37,247 bases of DNA from Mucidula mucida (Eukaryota; Basidiomycota; Agaricomycetes; Agaricales; Physalacriaceae), in assembly GCA_015501055.1 (NCBI GenBank), contig JADNYV010000339.1, positions 1-37,247 of the forward strand. The letters are read 5' to 3'. This document shows positions 1 to 11,492 of the stretch, piece after piece; position 1 is the stretch's first letter; the number at the start of each line of letters is the position of its first letter. The translations under genes and the position numbers were made by a program. Under the pieces are notes generated by a model. It saw only the letters and a program-made list of their open reading frames with translations. It did no database searches and was not told the origin of the DNA.

Positions 1-183
1 AGTACCGACCACCAATTTCCTATGTACTTTGAGAGTTCCCACATTGCTTGCTTTGTCCGACCACTTGTTTCCCAATGCTATTTGATAGTGTGGCGCGATT
101 GTAGAAAGCCGATTGAAACGCCAATCGGTAGAACGGGTGATACTGTCTAGTATGAACGCTTCGGCCATCGGGCGACGAAACGG

Positions 184-189
184 TATATA
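184..189 (+). promoter_or_regulatory. TATA box of the first F-box gene
   Basis: A TATATA hexamer lies 44-49 nt upstream of the ATG at 233. Two other F-box-type genes in the window (starts at 23942 and 33101) have TATA elements at nearly the same distance. That supports both the element and the chosen start codon. Confidence 0.5.
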
Positions 190-232
190 GAGGACCGGGA
201 ATCCATTCACAAGGGCCAACCTAGTATCTACC

Positions 233-949
233 ATGCCGTCCACAGACTCTCCATCGCCTGCGCGCCTACCCTACGAGCTCATCGAACTCATCATCCGCGA
301 AGCCTGGCTCTCGCACGATCTCACTCTCCGCGAGCGCATGGACATGTACACATCCTTCTCCCTCGTCAGCCTTGATTTTGCCTGGGATTTTACACGCATC
401 TTCACGTCGGACGTTCACATCTTCAATCACGCCCACTACGAATACTACATTCATCGCGCGTACCGCAATGACACCCACTTCCTCAGAATGATGGGGAAGC
501 TCGGTCGCTGTCTGAACGCCCGCACGTCGTGCCGGAGCATCACCGCACACCGCCCTGAACATCCAGAACAGTCAGAAATTGACTTCGATAGGTTGGCGGT
601 CTATGAACACGTTGCGAGCACCATCCAAGTCACATTCCCCGGAGTACACTCCTTTGGGATCGTGTATCACGACTGGACCGTCAACGACGGAAACCTCGCG
701 TCGCTCTCCCTCCCCAAACAGGTGGAAGTACTGCAGGTGACGCAAGTCAGGAGCGCAAAATTAGCGTCGCATGGCAGGGAACATGACTTCAAATTGGGTA
801 CTCTTCCACGGCAGTGGAGATACTCCGTTGCGACGGCGGTCCTGCCCCATATTCTTCAATTGGAGGTTTTTGGAGGAAACACTGCCTTAGTGACTGCATT
901 GACGAAGGCATGTCCGAATGTTAAGGCTGTCATACATAATCGCTATTGA
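233..949 (+). CDS. F-box-like domain protein (single exon)
   Basis: Intact 238-codon frame with no intron. The N-terminus reads LPYELIELIIREAW followed by FSLVSLDFAWDF, the helix-loop-helix pattern of the F-box-like domains very common in mushrooms (about residues 12-55). Such proteins typically bind Skp1 and deliver substrates to SCF ubiquitin ligases; the target cannot be read from sequence. The rest (about 60-238) has scattered leucine-rich segments such as VEVLQVTQV and LPHILQLEVFGG, like the degenerate LRR-type C-terminal half of these proteins, but it is short. The start is the first ATG after a TATA box. The domain call is by pattern recognition only. Confidence 0.62.
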   Translation: MPSTDSPSPARLPYELIELIIREAWLSHDLTLRERMDMYTSFSLVSLDFAWDFTRIFTSDVHIFNHAHYEYYIHRAYRNDTHFLRMMGKLGRCLNARTSCRSITAHRPEHPEQSEIDFDRLAVYEHVASTIQVTFPGVHSFGIVYHDWTVNDGNLASLSLPKQVEVLQVTQVRSAKLASHGREHDFKLGTLPRQWRYSVATAVLPHILQLEVFGGNTALVTALTKACPNVKAVIHNRY

Positions 950-2690
950 TTCTGGGACGCGTTCGAGTTGTATCCGCTTCCGTTTCCCGTACAATGTTTA
1001 GTCCTTTGTATTCGCTCCGAGTTTTATTTATGTGAACAGTCGCTGAGGACAGATATTTGGAACAAGTCACAGTCTAGGCCCCAAGCGCTTGTCGGTTGAA
1101 GGATATCTCGTTTGTGTTCAAGGTGTGCCTAAACAAGCTGCGTCAAACGTATGCTGACAATTCGTGCAAATACCCTACAGACCTTTCGGGGGGCGTCCAA
1201 ATGTATTCAAAACTCGCATGGCACTGTCTAGGTTCTCCTGCCTGGTCACCCGCAAACCAGGTTCGTAAATGCTCTACCAGATGAATAGACCGATTTGAAC
1301 ACTGAACGACCACACTGCGGACCAAATCGACTGGAAAGTCGGCGGTCGGACTGCCATTCCATTAGCAGGAAGGTGACCATGCTATGGTATGGTATGGAAA
1401 TGATGATGACAGAAGGGGAGGACGGTACTGTGCTGGCTTTATGAAGCGCGTCTATGCAGCCAAGTACCAGGCCGATCGCTACGATGTTCTCGATCAACGT
1501 ACACACCGGAGTACTTACTTTTTGAGTGCGGCCAGTACCCTGAGAGGAGCTACAGCCGGGCTCCATTCCAGCAATTGTTGGTGATTTTCTATATGTATTG
1601 ATACCGAGGAGGAGGTACTGATATGGGTTAGATCACAGATGCCTCCTTGCAAGCATCTGTTCCGGAGGAATGACTGACCATATCTGGAGCGCCTCCCATT
1701 ACAGTAATCACTCGTCGCGCAGCCTGTGTAGAGATTGCTTGTCCGACACTGATGGCCACAGCATGCCAGTCGCGTTGTATTACCCAGCACCGGTAGTGCT
1801 CAACTGATATGGTCTCTTTGGGGGTATCGACCTGGAATCGTAACAGATTGAGCGCAAGGCGAATACGCGGTACTTCCAGACATGTCACCGCTCCAGTGCC
1901 TTCGCCATACCCGCCGACCGGAGGTTCTCCATAGTAGGCTCCCCAACACTGTCCATAGTCCGATGCACATCATCATTGTTGCTCGTCAGCCACAAAAGAT
2001 GCAACCCGCTCAGACCATCCTGCCCCGATGCGTATCGGGCGGCCCATATAACCTGCCCTGCAAGAAGAAGGAGAACGATCGTGGATACCAGACCAAGAAT
2101 GATCTGTATCGATTGTTAGTTGGTAAAGTCAGTCCACTATACAACGAAGTGTCAGTCGCTACTACTAGTGTTAGAAAGAATTGGTCCGCACATGCGAGAG
2201 CAGAGCATCTGTTTCATTTGTAGGATCGTACTGTGTTCTATTCCCTGTGCGCCGTGTCACCGCCCAAGAAGACGAATCTTTGACTGTTGGTCGATCGAGG
2301 GAACGTAAAACATTTGTTTGCATATCGATAGAAGCCGTGCGAGATTGCAGTTCCAGAGAGCACGAGAGAATTTGAAGTCCCGTGATATTATACCCGACCT
2401 TGACGCCATTTTAAATACGGTCGACTAGTACGAAGGATCAGATGTGATACAATACTAAATCAAGGACACGCACGGCTTATGGAGCCGTTTAGTTAGAGGC
2501 AATATAGAGTCAGCCTTTCCGGCGGAATCCACGAACGGTGAAACATCAGGCGCCACGATGAAAAAGTTGATGGTCTTCTACGTGCCAGCATCGAAGTCAC
2601 AGTTGGGAGGTAAGGCAATGAATAGACGACCTACAGAGAATGTACCCTTTGCCAGAGCTGGAGACTGTACGGTGCTAAAGGCCTGTATCA
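950..2690. other. Gene-poor interval, no supported gene
   Basis: Only short frames in conflicting phases are present. Some minus-strand frames (about 1246-1888) look weakly protein-like, for example LNLLRFQVDTPKETISVEH. They could be the eroded 3' part of the membrane-protein gene that starts at 3808, but I cannot join them convincingly. Confidence 0.4.
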
Positions 2691-3808
2691 GCTAAGAGAT
2701 TGTCTTCGACAAGCACACTCACACATCCAGTACACGGTGAGTCCATTGCTTATGAAGTCGTCTCCAGCTGCTCTGACACTGTAACCGGTGTCACCGAAAT
2801 CCGATTTGGCTACAGGTTCCACTACAGCATCGGGCGCGAGACCACAGGAACGTTGAAAAACGTCGCTGAGGTATTCATGTTTCCAGACCCGCGAATCGCA
2901 TCGGGAAGGCTATAAAGAATTCCGTCGGCCAACGAAAGTCCGGGCGTAGTGGCCTGGTTTAATGAGCGTAGAAGAGAGACGACGTCGCTTGGACGTTTTG
3001 CTGCTAGTTCCCTTCAATTGCATTAGCTTACCCTCAGCTTTGGCGTCCATGGTCAAACTTACATCGTGAAGTAATTACTAGACAGCAACGGTCAGAGATT
3101 GATGACATATACGTTGAAAGCTCACCTCAAATTTCTGTCAGCCAAGCCATAACTAGGCAGTCCATGCGTGGTAACCGGAGTAGGGTAGCGTTGAACGTCT
3201 CCAAGTTCAAAAGAGAGGGTGTGGAAATATGAAAGACAGCAATCCCGCCTAGATACAGCAATGCACTCGCGACCGGCCACCACGCCGATGGCAGCGAAAA
3301 CTGTCGACTCAACGCGCGCGCTGCAGAGCCCAGTCCAGACCACGCTGACGCCGTGTCATGAAGCGCGGTTATGGTGACGTCCTTGTGCAGTATTGTTTTC
3401 GCACTGAGTGACTGGACTGACATGACCATGAGGGTAGAGAAGAGCTGCGAAAACGGAGATTAGAATTTGAGTGATGGGGAAAAGAATCGAACGAGAAAGA
3501 CAACGTACAATACCAAACCCTTGCAACACAACAACGACGCCCGCTGAAGCCCGGCTCGTCGCCTCGCCCAGTGGCACCGTGATATTATGTTCAACGTGCT
3601 TCGACCATATTCCCAATAGTACGATGTGGATGATCACGGCCAGGAGATGGAGGATCAACGTGACGAGTCGCGTCAGATTGTGGGTTGTCTGCGATGAAGA
3701 CGTGAATCGCTTGAGCCGCCTCGAATCATCGTGGAGCGTGCTGATAGAGCATTCGCTGTCCTGCGCGGTCTTTCGAGGGAGATGGGAGTAGGATTGACCT
3801 CGAGACAT
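2691..3808 (-). pseudogene. Decayed multi-pass membrane protein gene
   Basis: Start ATG at 3808. Exon 1 (3509-3808) encodes a Ser/Arg-rich N-tail and a membrane segment around LVTLILHLLAVIIHIVLLGIW. A phase-0 intron (3445-3508, GTACGT...CGCAG) joins it cleanly to LFSTLMVMSVQSLSAK and a further membrane segment (PVASALLYLGGIAVFHIST). The coding signal then jumps frame: near 3180-3192 after ETFNATL (continuing as TPVTTHGLPSYGLADRNL in another frame, followed by a GTGAGC donor), and near 2845 inside a segment beginning LSLADGILYSLPDAI that continues as CGLAPDAVVEPVAKSDFG. The pattern resembles an expanded agaricomycete family of large polytopic membrane proteins of unknown function. The 3' end is not identified, so the lower boundary is approximate. 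Unrecognised extra introns could explain part of this, but at least two frame changes have no fitting splice sites. Confidence 0.5.
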
Positions 3809-4438
3809 GTTACTGATTATCTCCTCAGGAATGACCAGAGCTTCAAGTAGCGCTAATACTGCGAACGACCCTGCATCGTCGGGTTTCCTCCGAACAGCTT
3901 CAAATGGGCGCTCTGGAGAGCTCCTGCATAAGGTGGCTGGAACTTGCTCATTTTCACCGCATACTGGAACGCCTACAAAGAGATTTCCTCCTAGCTCGTG
4001 TAAAGACGTTCAAAATTCGAGATTGAAAACGTTTGCTTGACGCCTGCGTGTGGGATCTCGGATGTCGGAGACTGGATTGGGAAAATCACTTGCAGGGTTG
4101 ATGCATAATGATTGGCAGTATACCTACAACAGCGCTAATCACATTGTCGCGTACCGGGCTCGGGCGGCATAGCGAGAGAGCTACCGAGGAAAGAAGAGAC
4201 TAGATTTGTCGTTGAGGGAAGTCAACAAGAGAAAACAGTATGCGTCCCGATTTGGACATCGCCTGAGTCCATCAGCGATATGTTTCCTACGTCTCCGCAA
4301 TATACGCGGGATGAAGCAGTTGCACGCCAGTAATATCAGTCTAGAGACGAACACATCCATTCTTGTAAGAACAAACGAAATGCATTTGAATGTAGTGATA
4401 CAGTTGGGCCATCCAAAATGAAGACAATGACATGTACC
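3809..4438. other. Intergenic, no supported gene
   Basis: This is the upstream region of the minus-strand membrane-protein gene and the downstream region of the hydratase gene. Only short frames without recognisable domains or splice continuity were seen. Confidence 0.5.
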
Positions 4439-5825
4439 TTATAGTTTCGCAGCCTTGCTCTTGCCCTTCTTGATGTAAGCAATCCCACCTCCCAACGAAA
4501 CTTTTCCGCTTCCCAAGCTCTTTGTCTCAAAGCACACCTCCACCGTCCCATCGTTCCTTGTCCCCACTTCCCAAACACGCGTCTCCAGACCGTCGCCAGG
4601 CTTGACTGGGCTTGTAAATCGCACACCAAAGAATTTGAGCGCGTGCGGGTCATTACCTCCCACCTCCTTGATCAGCCCACGAGCTGCGAACCCAAACGTC
4701 GACAGCCCATGCAAAATAACGCCTCCAAAGCCAGCTGATTTGCCGATAGTCGGATCTACACGACCTCAGTCAGTCATTTGAGATGCAGCAGCGCTAAAGA
4801 CAGTCGGACCAATGTGTAACGGATTGTAGTCACCACTCAAGCGAAATACGATCGCTTGTTCAGGACTCGTCTGGTCCTTGATAATCCAGTCCGGCTCGCG
4901 TTCGGGGACTTTCTTCGCCTGAGGGGGGCCAGCGATGAATTTGCTAAAAGGTTGTCCTGTTGCTTTCGCGCCGAGATTGAATGTGGATGAGTAAAGTTTT
5001 GCGTAAGGGACTCCCTGCGGATCCACGAGAGTGTTTTCGAGCATCAAGACTATGCCAGACTCTGAAAGACGATGATCAGCCAGACGAAGGGCAGACGTAC
5101 CAATAGCTCACTGTTCTCCGATACACCCGTGTAACGCGATTTCCATTTCCAACCTGGCCCACTGACGAGCGGAAGCTTTTTGAGAACCTCGATTGACTGG
5201 CTGCCGTGTAACTGCGAAACCATTAATTAGCATGCAATATTGAGGCATGGATTACGCCGTTGATATTAGGCGGCAATGGAGACCCATGAAGTAACCCACA
5301 TCAAAAGGCGAATCCGAATAACATGCTTACCATCCGATTCGGATCCAACTTGGGCATACCCGGAACACCTCCAATACTGGATGCACGGTCTTTGAAGAGG
5401 TTAACGTCTTGACCATCTTGCTTGAGCGAGAGTACGACAGGATATGTGGGAAGCGCGGAGAAGTTAGCGTCTAGGTTCAAGGTGAGTTGCCTAGGAATGT
5501 GTCAAGGATGTACCGGATTACCAAGCTCTATATATTAGAAAATTGTGAGCAAACTGGAGATAAATGACGCCTCTCGACGCACCGTATACAAATGGGAAAT
5601 CATCAGCTTTAGCGCCAACGCCGACAGCGTATGTAAGAAGGTCGCGTTTATTCCATGACACCTGCAAGACGGCAATACGTTAATGACGTGGGCGAACTGG
5701 GGAGCAAACAAGCCGTCAAGGCCAAGGCGGATAGCAATAATGCATCGCGTCAATGTTCGAGAAAGCAGACGTACATCCTTGTCTGGCGTAGTGTATCCAA
5801 CGGCCTTGCTCAAATCGGTGGACAT
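4439..5825 (-). CDS. Peroxisomal 2-enoyl-CoA hydratase (MaoC / hydratase 2 type)
   Basis: Seven exons: 5775-5825, 5583-5661, 5522-5527, 5331-5470, 5101-5211, 4810-5059 and 4439-4755, giving 318 codons including stop (317 aa). The protein is a double-hotdog enzyme that hydrates trans-2-enoyl-CoA to (3R)-hydroxyacyl-CoA in peroxisomal beta-oxidation. The N-terminal hotdog starts VSWNKRDLLTYAVGVGAKAD. The catalytic hydratase-2 motif is FRLSGDYNPLHIDPTIGKS, with the expected Asp and His, followed by GFGGVILHGLSTFGFAARG. The last three residues, AKL, fit the PTS1 signal. Exon 3 is only 6 nt (AGCTTG) and restores VYELDANFSALPTYP. The intron at 5060-5100 is short (41 nt) and needs the second AG of CAGAG to keep frame. 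The model is complete and the frame is continuous throughout. Confidence 0.92.
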
Positions 5826-6123
5826 TATAAGAAAAGTAGTCGTAGGAAAGCAAGAAAGTGTTGTACGAGATGATGGTGGTCGAAAGTAAAGTCGGGCTTG
5901 TCTCATCGGCCAGCAAACCGGCTATTTTATCACAAGCCTGTTTACCGTCGGCTACCCCGCAATCTATATATAGCCGAGCGACGCGCCATGCAATGTGCAA
6001 CTGTCGACATGATAGCACCATGCGCGATGATACTCGAGAATCATCCCACAGAACAGGCAAAAAATTCGTTCCGTATACAGTACATACAACGAGGATCTGG
6101 TCGTACAAAAAAAAGAAATACTG

Positions 6124-6962
6124 TTACATTTGCGTGTTATCCTGATCACCAACAGTAAAGACAGGATCCTCGACGCTCTCTACTATCTGCGTAGGCTCGA
6201 CCATATTTTCAATAACGAAAACGCCATCTACAAGCCAAGTCAGGTCACCATATTGCCTCCACCGCACGCACAAACTTACTAGGCATATCATTCGAATCCG
6301 CACGCCAATGTGCCTCCTCCAAATCCTTCGCCACCCCCGTCTTCACATGCCTCTTCACCAAACGTCTCTTCGCTTCCGACACGTCCACCCGGATATACCA
6401 CTTCTCATCCAACAGTCGCGCCGCGTCGCCCCAGTGTCCCACGCTCAAGCATGTGTACAGCCCTTCAATGAGAACTATGCGATGATGCCGATGGATAGAG
6501 ACACCATGTGGCGTCGGGTCTTTCACGGCATGATCAAACGATGGCGCCGTGATCACCACGTCCTCTCCGTCCTGGCCTATAGGAAGACGGAGCGTCTGTA
6601 TAAACGCGAGATAAGAAGGCCCGTCGAACGTCCAGTGACTCCCTCTTTTATCATGAGCCAGCTTGGGGTCGGGAAAGGCATCAAGTTGAGCGCGCGTGAG
6701 ATGCCAGCCATCCAGTCCGACTAGGACTGCTCTGTCTGGGTCAGATTTGAGGATGCCATTTACGTGCTCTTCGACGAGTTCTGCAAAGGTCGACTTTCCA
6801 GAGGCAGGTATGCCACATATGCCGACAAGGAGACGCTTGGTTGCGGGGATCCTATACTTGTGGAAGGTGGGTCAACAAGATACATAGAAAGGCCTGAGGA
6901 AGAATTCACTTTGAGAGCTTGGAGACTAGGAGTTCTGACAGGCGCCTGGCGTCTTTATCCAT
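6124..6962 (-). CDS. P-loop kinase, uridine-kinase-like / YFH7-like
   Basis: Three exons: 6910-6962, 6280-6851 and 6124-6227, giving 242 aa. The Walker A loop GIPASGKST follows LLVGIC near residue 28. Then come DGWHLTRAQLDAFPDPKLAH and RGSHWTFDG, the nucleoside-binding and lid-type segments characteristic of the phosphoribulokinase/uridine kinase superfamily (fungal YFH7 group). Next is RIVLIEGLYT (Walker B-like) and the Arg-rich lid VSEAKRRLVKRHVKTG. The C-terminus ENMVEPTQIVESVEDPV is reached only by splicing 6228-6279. The true substrate of this group is not settled, so a specific nucleoside should not be assumed. It lies 298 bp from the hydratase gene on the same strand, but nothing shows a functional link. 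Confidence 0.88.
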
Positions 6963-7381
6963 GTCCCAGAATGACAGATTTATTAACGCGTCAGTGGAAG
7001 GTCTGGACCAGTTTCGATGAAGCAGAGCGAGAACAGGAAGATGGTGGTTGGCAGTCGATCAGGCGATCCCTTATCGTCCCTGATCGGGAAAGGTCATCTT
7101 GCCTCATCTCTCATGTGAGCGTCAACCTCAAAGGTCTTCACCTCAACCACGCTCACTGGCATAAAGAATCATAACGGAGTCGTGTCCCCCGCTTGAAATT
7201 CTCTGAAGATCGCAATCTCACAATCACTATTGATGAACAATCACTGCAGATTGAAGCCACTGTTCAACACGACAACCTTTCATGCTTCGTTCTATTTCAG
7301 GTACCTATCCACAATCGTCGCTCAAAGGCCGTCCAGCTGCGCGCCATGTCTTTCCCATGAGGCACTCTAGATCTCACCTCG
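6963..7381. other. Divergent intergenic region
   Basis: Upstream region shared by the minus-strand kinase gene and the plus-strand frames near 7382. I see no gene or clear element in it. Confidence 0.45.
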
Positions 7382-7731
7382 ATGTCTGGCCGTACTGAGC
7401 TCGCCATACGAGCCCTCGCGCCCCACCTCTTCGCGGGTTCTGCGCATCAGCAGGCCAATTTGCGCCGCAAACAGCTCGCTATAGTCATGCCAGACCACAA
7501 CACGTCTAGGTGCGCCGTTCATTTTTTGGTTTTACGCTGACTTGAAGGCATTGACGAGGGTCTGTAGCACTCTACGTACCCAGGCTGGTCAGTCTCCTGA
7601 TAAATTATCGACATCATGAACCGTTGTTCATCGACCTCGCAGGACGCTCTCTTCCGCGATATCGAACGCAACATTCCCGAGCGCGAAGTCCGCTCGCCGG
7701 ATCCTGTTACGTCCAAAAACTGTGTCCACCC

Positions 7732-7938
7732 ATGGAGAAAGACGTCTACGCAGTGTGGATGGCCAAATTCGAGGCGCTCGCCATGAAATTTGACGAGGCG
7801 AACGAAAAGCTAGCCGCTCTCCCGCCGGAGGCTCAAGCAAAGGCTAAGCCAGCCCTATACGCACAGCTCGAAGAAGTGTTGAATGACCTTAACGATCTGG
7901 GGGAGTTCTTGAAGAGTCTGCCGTGCTGCGACGATTGA
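7732..7938 (+). CDS. Small helical protein, possibly the last exon of a spliced gene
   Basis: A 68-codon frame encodes a charged, Ala/Leu-rich helical segment (FEALAMKFDEANEKLAALPP, then VLNDLNDLGEFLKSLP) ending in CCDD. The amphipathic pattern and clean stop look like real coding sequence. The frame is open back to about 7555, and an upstream ATG at 7382 begins a second frame (MSGRTELAIRALAPHLF) that runs to a possible donor near 7508. A spliced gene spanning 7382-7938 is therefore possible, but I could not find one unambiguous exon chain. In 7630-7730 another frame (DALFRDIERNIPERE) also looks coding, so a frameshift or an unseen intron may be present. I do not recognise the family. Confidence 0.4.
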   Translation: MEKDVYAVWMAKFEALAMKFDEANEKLAALPPEAQAKAKPALYAQLEEVLNDLNDLGEFLKSLPCCDD

Positions 7939-8766
7939 GTCAGAACAATCACAATTGGGATACATTGTATTTAGAGGACTCGGATGGGACTTGCTTGTAC
8001 AACGCCTCTTGCATGTCATTCTTTGACTTATGACACGAAACTAGTATATAACACGAGATGGTTGATATAGAGGTTCCTTGTCTCTACTAGTCAGTAGTGT
8101 GGGTTCGAGGTACTATCTTCGCTGAAAGCTTTAATGCTTCCGCCTTGACATAGTATTGAAGCGTTTCTATTTCATCCTTCCTCGAGCGAATCCTGCTTTT
8201 CACCACCATTTTCCCTGGCAATATTCGGCATGCACTATAGGACCTTCCTCACAAGCGGAAAACGAGCAAGAGTCACAACATCGCCCGCCTCATCGCCAAT
8301 GCCCGCCGTTCGAATTGCTGGATGTGGTACAGTCACCAGCTCAGGATGATACTGTCGTGAGTCGGCTTCTCCTTTGGGCCCGAACGTAAATCAGGGCAGT
8401 CTCTCCGGTTGTTTTACTCTTCACGAACTCGATAATTCCCAATGGTATGCGCGTTCAATGCTTGGTTGCATTCTATCCACCGTAGAAGAAGAACACGGGG
8501 GCTGTAGAGTAAAGCACTGGCTGGCAGCTGCATCGCGGTTTGGAGACTGGCGCCCAATGCAGAATGTGGAAGGCGGTACCCCGCGTCTTCCTTCAATATA
8601 GACTGTCATCAAACTATCGACAAACTTTCCATAAATCTCCTACCGGGCCCACTACATATCTTTAGTTTCATTTTTAGCCTTGTCCAAAGATTGCACAAAA
8701 CTAGTAACAGCCTCTTCTACCAGGCATCTACCATACCTCTGTGCTCCCTTGCTCTACTAGTAATAC
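7939..8766. other. Intergenic, no supported gene
   Basis: Flanked by two gene 3' ends, so the neighbouring genes converge here. Short frames near 8156-8601 show no domain, no splice continuity and no conservation signal that I can see. Confidence 0.5.
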
Positions 8767-10888
8767 CTAATCATGTGCATGTATATCAAACAAGAAAGTC
8801 TGTATCTTGTGCAACGGCATTTTGCCAGATTTGACGACACTAGACTTCACTTTCTTGGCAGGTGGCAAGTTTTGAGATTCGGAATCTCGTGGGTGCCGAC
8901 TCCCGCCAGCTCCAGATGGTCCAAAGTCTATCCTTGGCATGGCCTCGTACAGGAACTTCACTTCCTTCGCACTAAGTCCCATGAGTCCCTTTGGATTAAA
9001 CTTGGGACGAACTACCTCGGGTGGCCAACCGACGAGCTCGAGGGCGTGCTCCTTCAATATCCGCGGGAGGGTCGACCACGGAAGTTGATGTTTATTCCGG
9101 TTGGTGTATAGAACGGGTATCTTATGGCGAGCTGAAATTGATTGGAATTAGATGGCAGAACGCCTTTGTAGGCATCTTACATACCGAGGAGCATCATAAA
9201 ATGATCTTTCAGTTCAGTGAGCATGCAGTCTTTCGAAAGTCTACGGCCGATGTGAGTGTCCACCCGAGCGCTATCCGCCGGCGGATTGGCCTGCAATTCT
9301 TGTTCGTCTAGACTTGTGGTTAAGCCCTCGGACAGGCACCCTTCACAAGAGTCATCGAAAATTTGTGACGTCCAATTGTCGAGTGGTATAGAAGAAGAAT
9401 GCGGGAACACAATGAAATATGCAGCCGCATACAAACGGCGCTCATTCATAGAGAACTGTTTCCAATCGTGCATGGCACAGGTATGACCAGAAGATGCCTC
9501 TGTTTGGGCACAAAATGACTCTGCACACGATAACAGATGACTAGGGAGTGTTGATTCATCGAAGGGCAGTTTAAGGGTACCGGAGAATATTGAAAGGAAG
9601 TTGGAGTACAGAGAAACGCTCAGCGGCTTCCCCGGGGAGAAAGTGCACACAAGGATCCAAATGTAGGTTACCCATACAGCGACGTCCATAGCGTCGGGCC
9701 GTTCTGGGCTGACCAAAGAATTTGCGAGAAAACGGTTGCCCCACATCTCGTAGAAATTCCATTCCAAGTCCTGCCACTCCTTCAGAGTAAGAGATGTGGC
9801 GGAATCGCGCCAACGGGGATGGAGCATATTTACCTAAGAGTCATACAAAATCTCGGGTGTGCGAGCCTCGACAGCGTCTGCTTTGAGTCCCATGCGTAGC
9901 CTGAGGTCGGCAATGAAAGGGATGTCAGGCTTCGTTCTGGTGGCAGAAACAAACAATGTAGCACCTGAAATCGTCCCATCCATAACTAGGATGACCGGAG
10001 AAGTACAGCCAGATATAGCGTACTATGAGAAGGGATAAGCGGGGCGCATGATTATGGGAACTGAGAATTTTTGGAAATGTCTCTTCCCTTTGCTATTATC
10101 AGTTTCCTTGTAGAGTCGGAGGGAAGAGGTCACGTACAAGTCCAGGCAGCGCAGACATCTCGAGTCTAGGTGTTCCGAAAAATGAACCATCCTCCAATCC
10201 ATCCACGTTTTTCCTGGGTAGAGAAATGTCTGCAAGGCAGTCCAATTACGCGCAGATTGGAAATGACCGATATGTCCGTCACGTTGGAGTTGAAAGTCGT
10301 ATTCAAAATTGGCGGCTCGAACGACTTCTGTGACGTTCAAAGGAAACCTCGCCTCTATCTCGTTCTGCGTCCCCAGCAGGGCCTCTTCCGTGGATTCTTC
10401 GAAGGCGTTTATAGCAGAAAAATGTTCCCATTGCCTCCAATCCGAAAACCCCAGCTCGGCGCGCGCGTCCTGCACAACACGCGATGTTATAATGGACCAG
10501 GAAACAACACAAAGCCTCATCCTGAATGAGGCTTCACCGAGACGCCGAAGATTGTCTGTACGGTTTCGAAGACAAGGGACGTCCCAGTTCTCGCGCCGGA
10601 GAGACCAGGACATGAGTCTGGGGAGTAGGAGGAATCTGCGCATAAATCCATCCCCCAATTCTAGTTCAGAACAGCGGGACTCATCACCGTCACTCCACCA
10701 TCCATGCCTAGGAGAAGTTTGGTAAAGACACGGAATATGAGATTGTCGGTGACATGGGAAGAGAAACAGCACTCCACAACATGGAGAATGAATCGCAAGC
10801 GGGCTGGAAAGCGCCCAGCCTTGAGTTGGGGAACAATCTGACTGTCATCAGATGCTAGAGAGACAGAGCCCGTGCGGGAATCGTTCAT
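8767..10888 (-). CDS. Uncharacterised multi-exon protein with a C-terminal basic motif
   Basis: Exon 1 runs from ATG 10888 to 10773 (MNDSRTGSVSLASDD...). A 65-nt intron (10708-10772) leads to a large exon, 10138-10707 (MSWSLRRENWDVPCLRN...). Another intron follows, then an exon around 9840-10022, a segment starting MLHPRWRDSATSLTLKEWQD (from 9829), and a last exon 8767-9131 after a GTATGT...TTTCAG intron (9132-9184). The last exon reads LEWVGWPP-like text (LELVGWPPEVVRPKFNP), GLMGLSAKEV and a basic PPAKKVKSS that could be a nuclear localisation signal. A TAG at 9834-9836 lies in frame between two segments; a 39-nt intron from GTCGAG to that same TAG would remove it without changing frame. I know no function. 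Internal exon limits are provisional. Confidence 0.5.
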
Positions 10889-11492
10889 CAACAGCGGCGA
10901 AAGAGAATAGTATAAAAAAGGATGATGCCTCAGTTGCGCCAGTGTTACTTAAATACGTGGAAGAGACAGCTGCTACTATTCTGAGCAATTAAACGGAGAA
11001 GTCTTTTGCACAGCTTACCATATAATTGGGCCATATTGGGTGCGCCTCCCAACCCAATTGCATGCCCCGTAGTTTCTCCGAGCATTGTCCACTGGCGGCG
11101 TTGGTAGCCACTGATACGACTTTGACAACACATAGATGCATAGCCGGCGACATCGTGGTGGTAAGCTTCAAGCTGATCCAAGTGGCACAATTTGTGTGTG
11201 GGTGTTTATTCCCTCATATTGCTTGAAGATCCGGTCGCACATTCCTCTCTGACTGTCCGTCAAGTAATGTCTGATTTAATCCTTGTGAACCTGCCCCGCA
11301 CGCCGTGTCGCCGCTGTCATGAGAATCAACACGCAAGTGAGGGTCACACGATCAATACTTGAGCGAACTAGGTTTTCCATAATACGGCGTGGTGGCCAAC
11401 TATACAAATGCTGAGTATAACAATTCCAAAAATTATAGCAGAAGTTACGGGTATCTGTACACATTACGAATTCCAAGATGATAGTTCCTCCT
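10889..11492. other. Intergenic, no supported gene
   Basis: Upstream region of the preceding minus-strand gene and downstream region of the next. A short minus-strand frame at 10945-11190 has no recognisable domain. Confidence 0.45.

Noticed and set aside
10170..10725. Plus-strand frames of 119 and 138 codons
   Set aside because: They are antisense to the large exon of the minus-strand gene, whose splice sites and frame are better supported.
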